The position numbers and the translations under genes were made by a program. From Actinomycetes bacterium (GTDB taxonomy: Bacteria > Actinomycetota > Coriobacteriia > Anaerosomatales > JAJZPX01), in contig JAJZPX010000173.1 in NCBI GenBank assembly GCA_021811025.1, forward strand, positions 1 to 5,191: a stretch of DNA of 5,191 nucleotides. Direction: 5' to 3'. The notes beneath the pieces are model-generated. The model was not told the DNA's origin and ran no database searches. It saw only the letters and a list, made by a program, of their open reading frames with translations. Shown piece by piece: positions 4,420-5,191 of the stretch. Within the stretch, counting starts at the first letter, position 1. Each line of letters begins with the position of its first letter.

Positions 4420-5191
4420 CTACTCGAGTCGCGCCCGGTACGCGGTGGTGAGCGCGAGCGACATGATCTCGATCCGGCGCAAGTCCGCGTACTCAATCCC
4501 GCGCGTCGCGATCACCTCGTGCGGCGGCTGCGGCTCGTATCGCAGGCCCAGCTCCTCAGCGCGGTCCCACAGGTCGGTCCCCGGCAGCACGTGCAGCGTG
4601 GACGACTGCACGATCCCTGGGTCGACGCCGACGATGAAGCGCAGACCGGCGAGGACGTCGTACGCGTCGTCGCCCGGCAGGCCGATGATGAGGTCGCATT
4701 CGACCGCGATCCCGGCGGCCTTGCACGCCGCGACCCCGGCAGCGAACCGCTCGCGGTCGAAGCCGCGGCGGCAGACGGCGAGCGCCTCGTCGCCGACGGA
4801 CTGCGGCCCCGTCTCGACCGAGGCCGCGCCTGCCCGCGCGAGCAGCGCGGCCTCCTCCGCGCCGATGCGCTCGATGTCGACCTCGACCGTGTGCAGCCGC
4901 TTCCCTCGCGCCGCCCACGGCGCGAGGAGGCTCGACAGCCATTCGAGCCTGTCGGGCGTCAGGTTGAAGACGGGGTCGATGAACGAGAACGTGTCGATGG
5001 CCGATGCCACCGCCTCCACCTCGGCCGCTACGCGCTCGCGGCTGAAGCTGCGGATCCGCGGATAGCCTTTGCCCTCGTAGCAGTAGCCGCACCGGTGCGG
5101 GCAGCCCCGGTACGTCTCGAGGTACGCCGACCCCTCTCGCGGCACGAGCACGCCGGTGAGGTACGGCGAGGGGATCGCGTCGAGGTCCTCG
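4420..5191 (-). CDS. Radical SAM protein, probable B12-binding type, 5'-truncated
   Basis: The frame stays open to the right edge, giving 256 visible C-terminal residues. The GTG at 5151 is internal, because the upstream in-frame residues EDLDAIPSPYLTG match the linker that normally joins the B12-binding and radical SAM domains in this family. The cluster motif is RGCPHRCGYCYEGKGY, a C-x3-C-x2-C that holds a 4Fe-4S cluster for reductive cleavage of S-adenosylmethionine. Further TIM-barrel motifs are SFIDPVFNLTPDRL, HTVEVDIERI, VETGPQSVGDEAL, CDLIIGLPGD and LHVLPGTDLWDRAEELGL. These match COG1032-type proteins whose N-terminal half binds cobalamin; that half would lie outside this window. Substrate and product are unknown. 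The following aminotransferase suggests that the pair acts on a common amino-acid-like or modified metabolite, but this is inference from spacing only. Confidence 0.93.
   Translation of the reverse strand, partial: EDLDAIPSPYLTGVLVPREGSAYLETYRGCPHRCGYCYEGKGYPRIRSFSRERVAAEVEAVASAIDTFSFIDPVFNLTPDRLEWLSSLLAPWAARGKRLHTVEVDIERIGAEEAALLARAGAASVETGPQSVGDEALAVCRRGFDRERFAAGVAACKAAGIAVECDLIIGLPGDDAYDVLAGLRFIVGVDPGIVQSSTLHVLPGTDLWDRAEELGLRYEPQPPHEVIATRGIEYADLRRIEIMSLALTTAYRARLE

Overview
The window is GC-rich, densely coding DNA with strong G/C bias at third codon positions and frequent GTG or TTG starts. It looks like a high-GC bacterium. The mix of a CsoR-type repressor, an FmdB-type zinc ribbon and a ferrochelatase relative with a membrane anchor would fit an actinobacterial or coriobacterial-like lineage, but that placement is inference and weak. 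There are no rRNA or tRNA genes, insertion sequences, CRISPR arrays or phage genes.

Layout: (1) 2-259 (+) is the body of a CsoR/FrmR-family (DUF156) repressor whose first codons lie off the left edge. It runs towards a DUF302 gene (344-748, -), and a strong hairpin sits between them. (2) The DUF302 gene lies downstream of a 66-residue FmdB-type zinc-ribbon gene (797-997, -), and the two form an apparent operon. (3) The region 998-1155 is divergent. It holds a perfect inverted repeat, ATACCC-TAGC-GGGTAT (1060-1075), which has the form of a CsoR/CstR operator. It overlaps the -10 of a plausible promoter for the FmdB-DUF302 operon. (4) 1156-2391 (+) encodes a 411-residue protein with three N-terminal membrane segments and a ferrochelatase-like cytoplasmic domain that appears to lack the usual catalytic His and Glu. 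(5) A complete PHP-family metal-dependent phosphoesterase (2388-3107, -) ends on the same CTAG as the ferrochelatase-like gene. (6) A class I/II PLP aminotransferase (3241-4401, -) follows 18 nt after a radical SAM gene (4420 to beyond the right edge, -) of the type that usually carries an N-terminal B12-binding domain.

How the genes may work together: the left third looks like a small autonomous stress or metal/sulfur-response module, made of a repressor, its operator and two small effector proteins. The ferrochelatase-like membrane protein is read divergently from the same intergenic region. The right part looks like ordinary metabolic genes on the minus strand; the radical SAM and aminotransferase genes are probably co-transcribed, and the PHP gene may have its own promoter. 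The most interesting items are the repressor with a displaced metal-ligand His, its putative operator, and the catalytically altered membrane-anchored ferrochelatase homologue.
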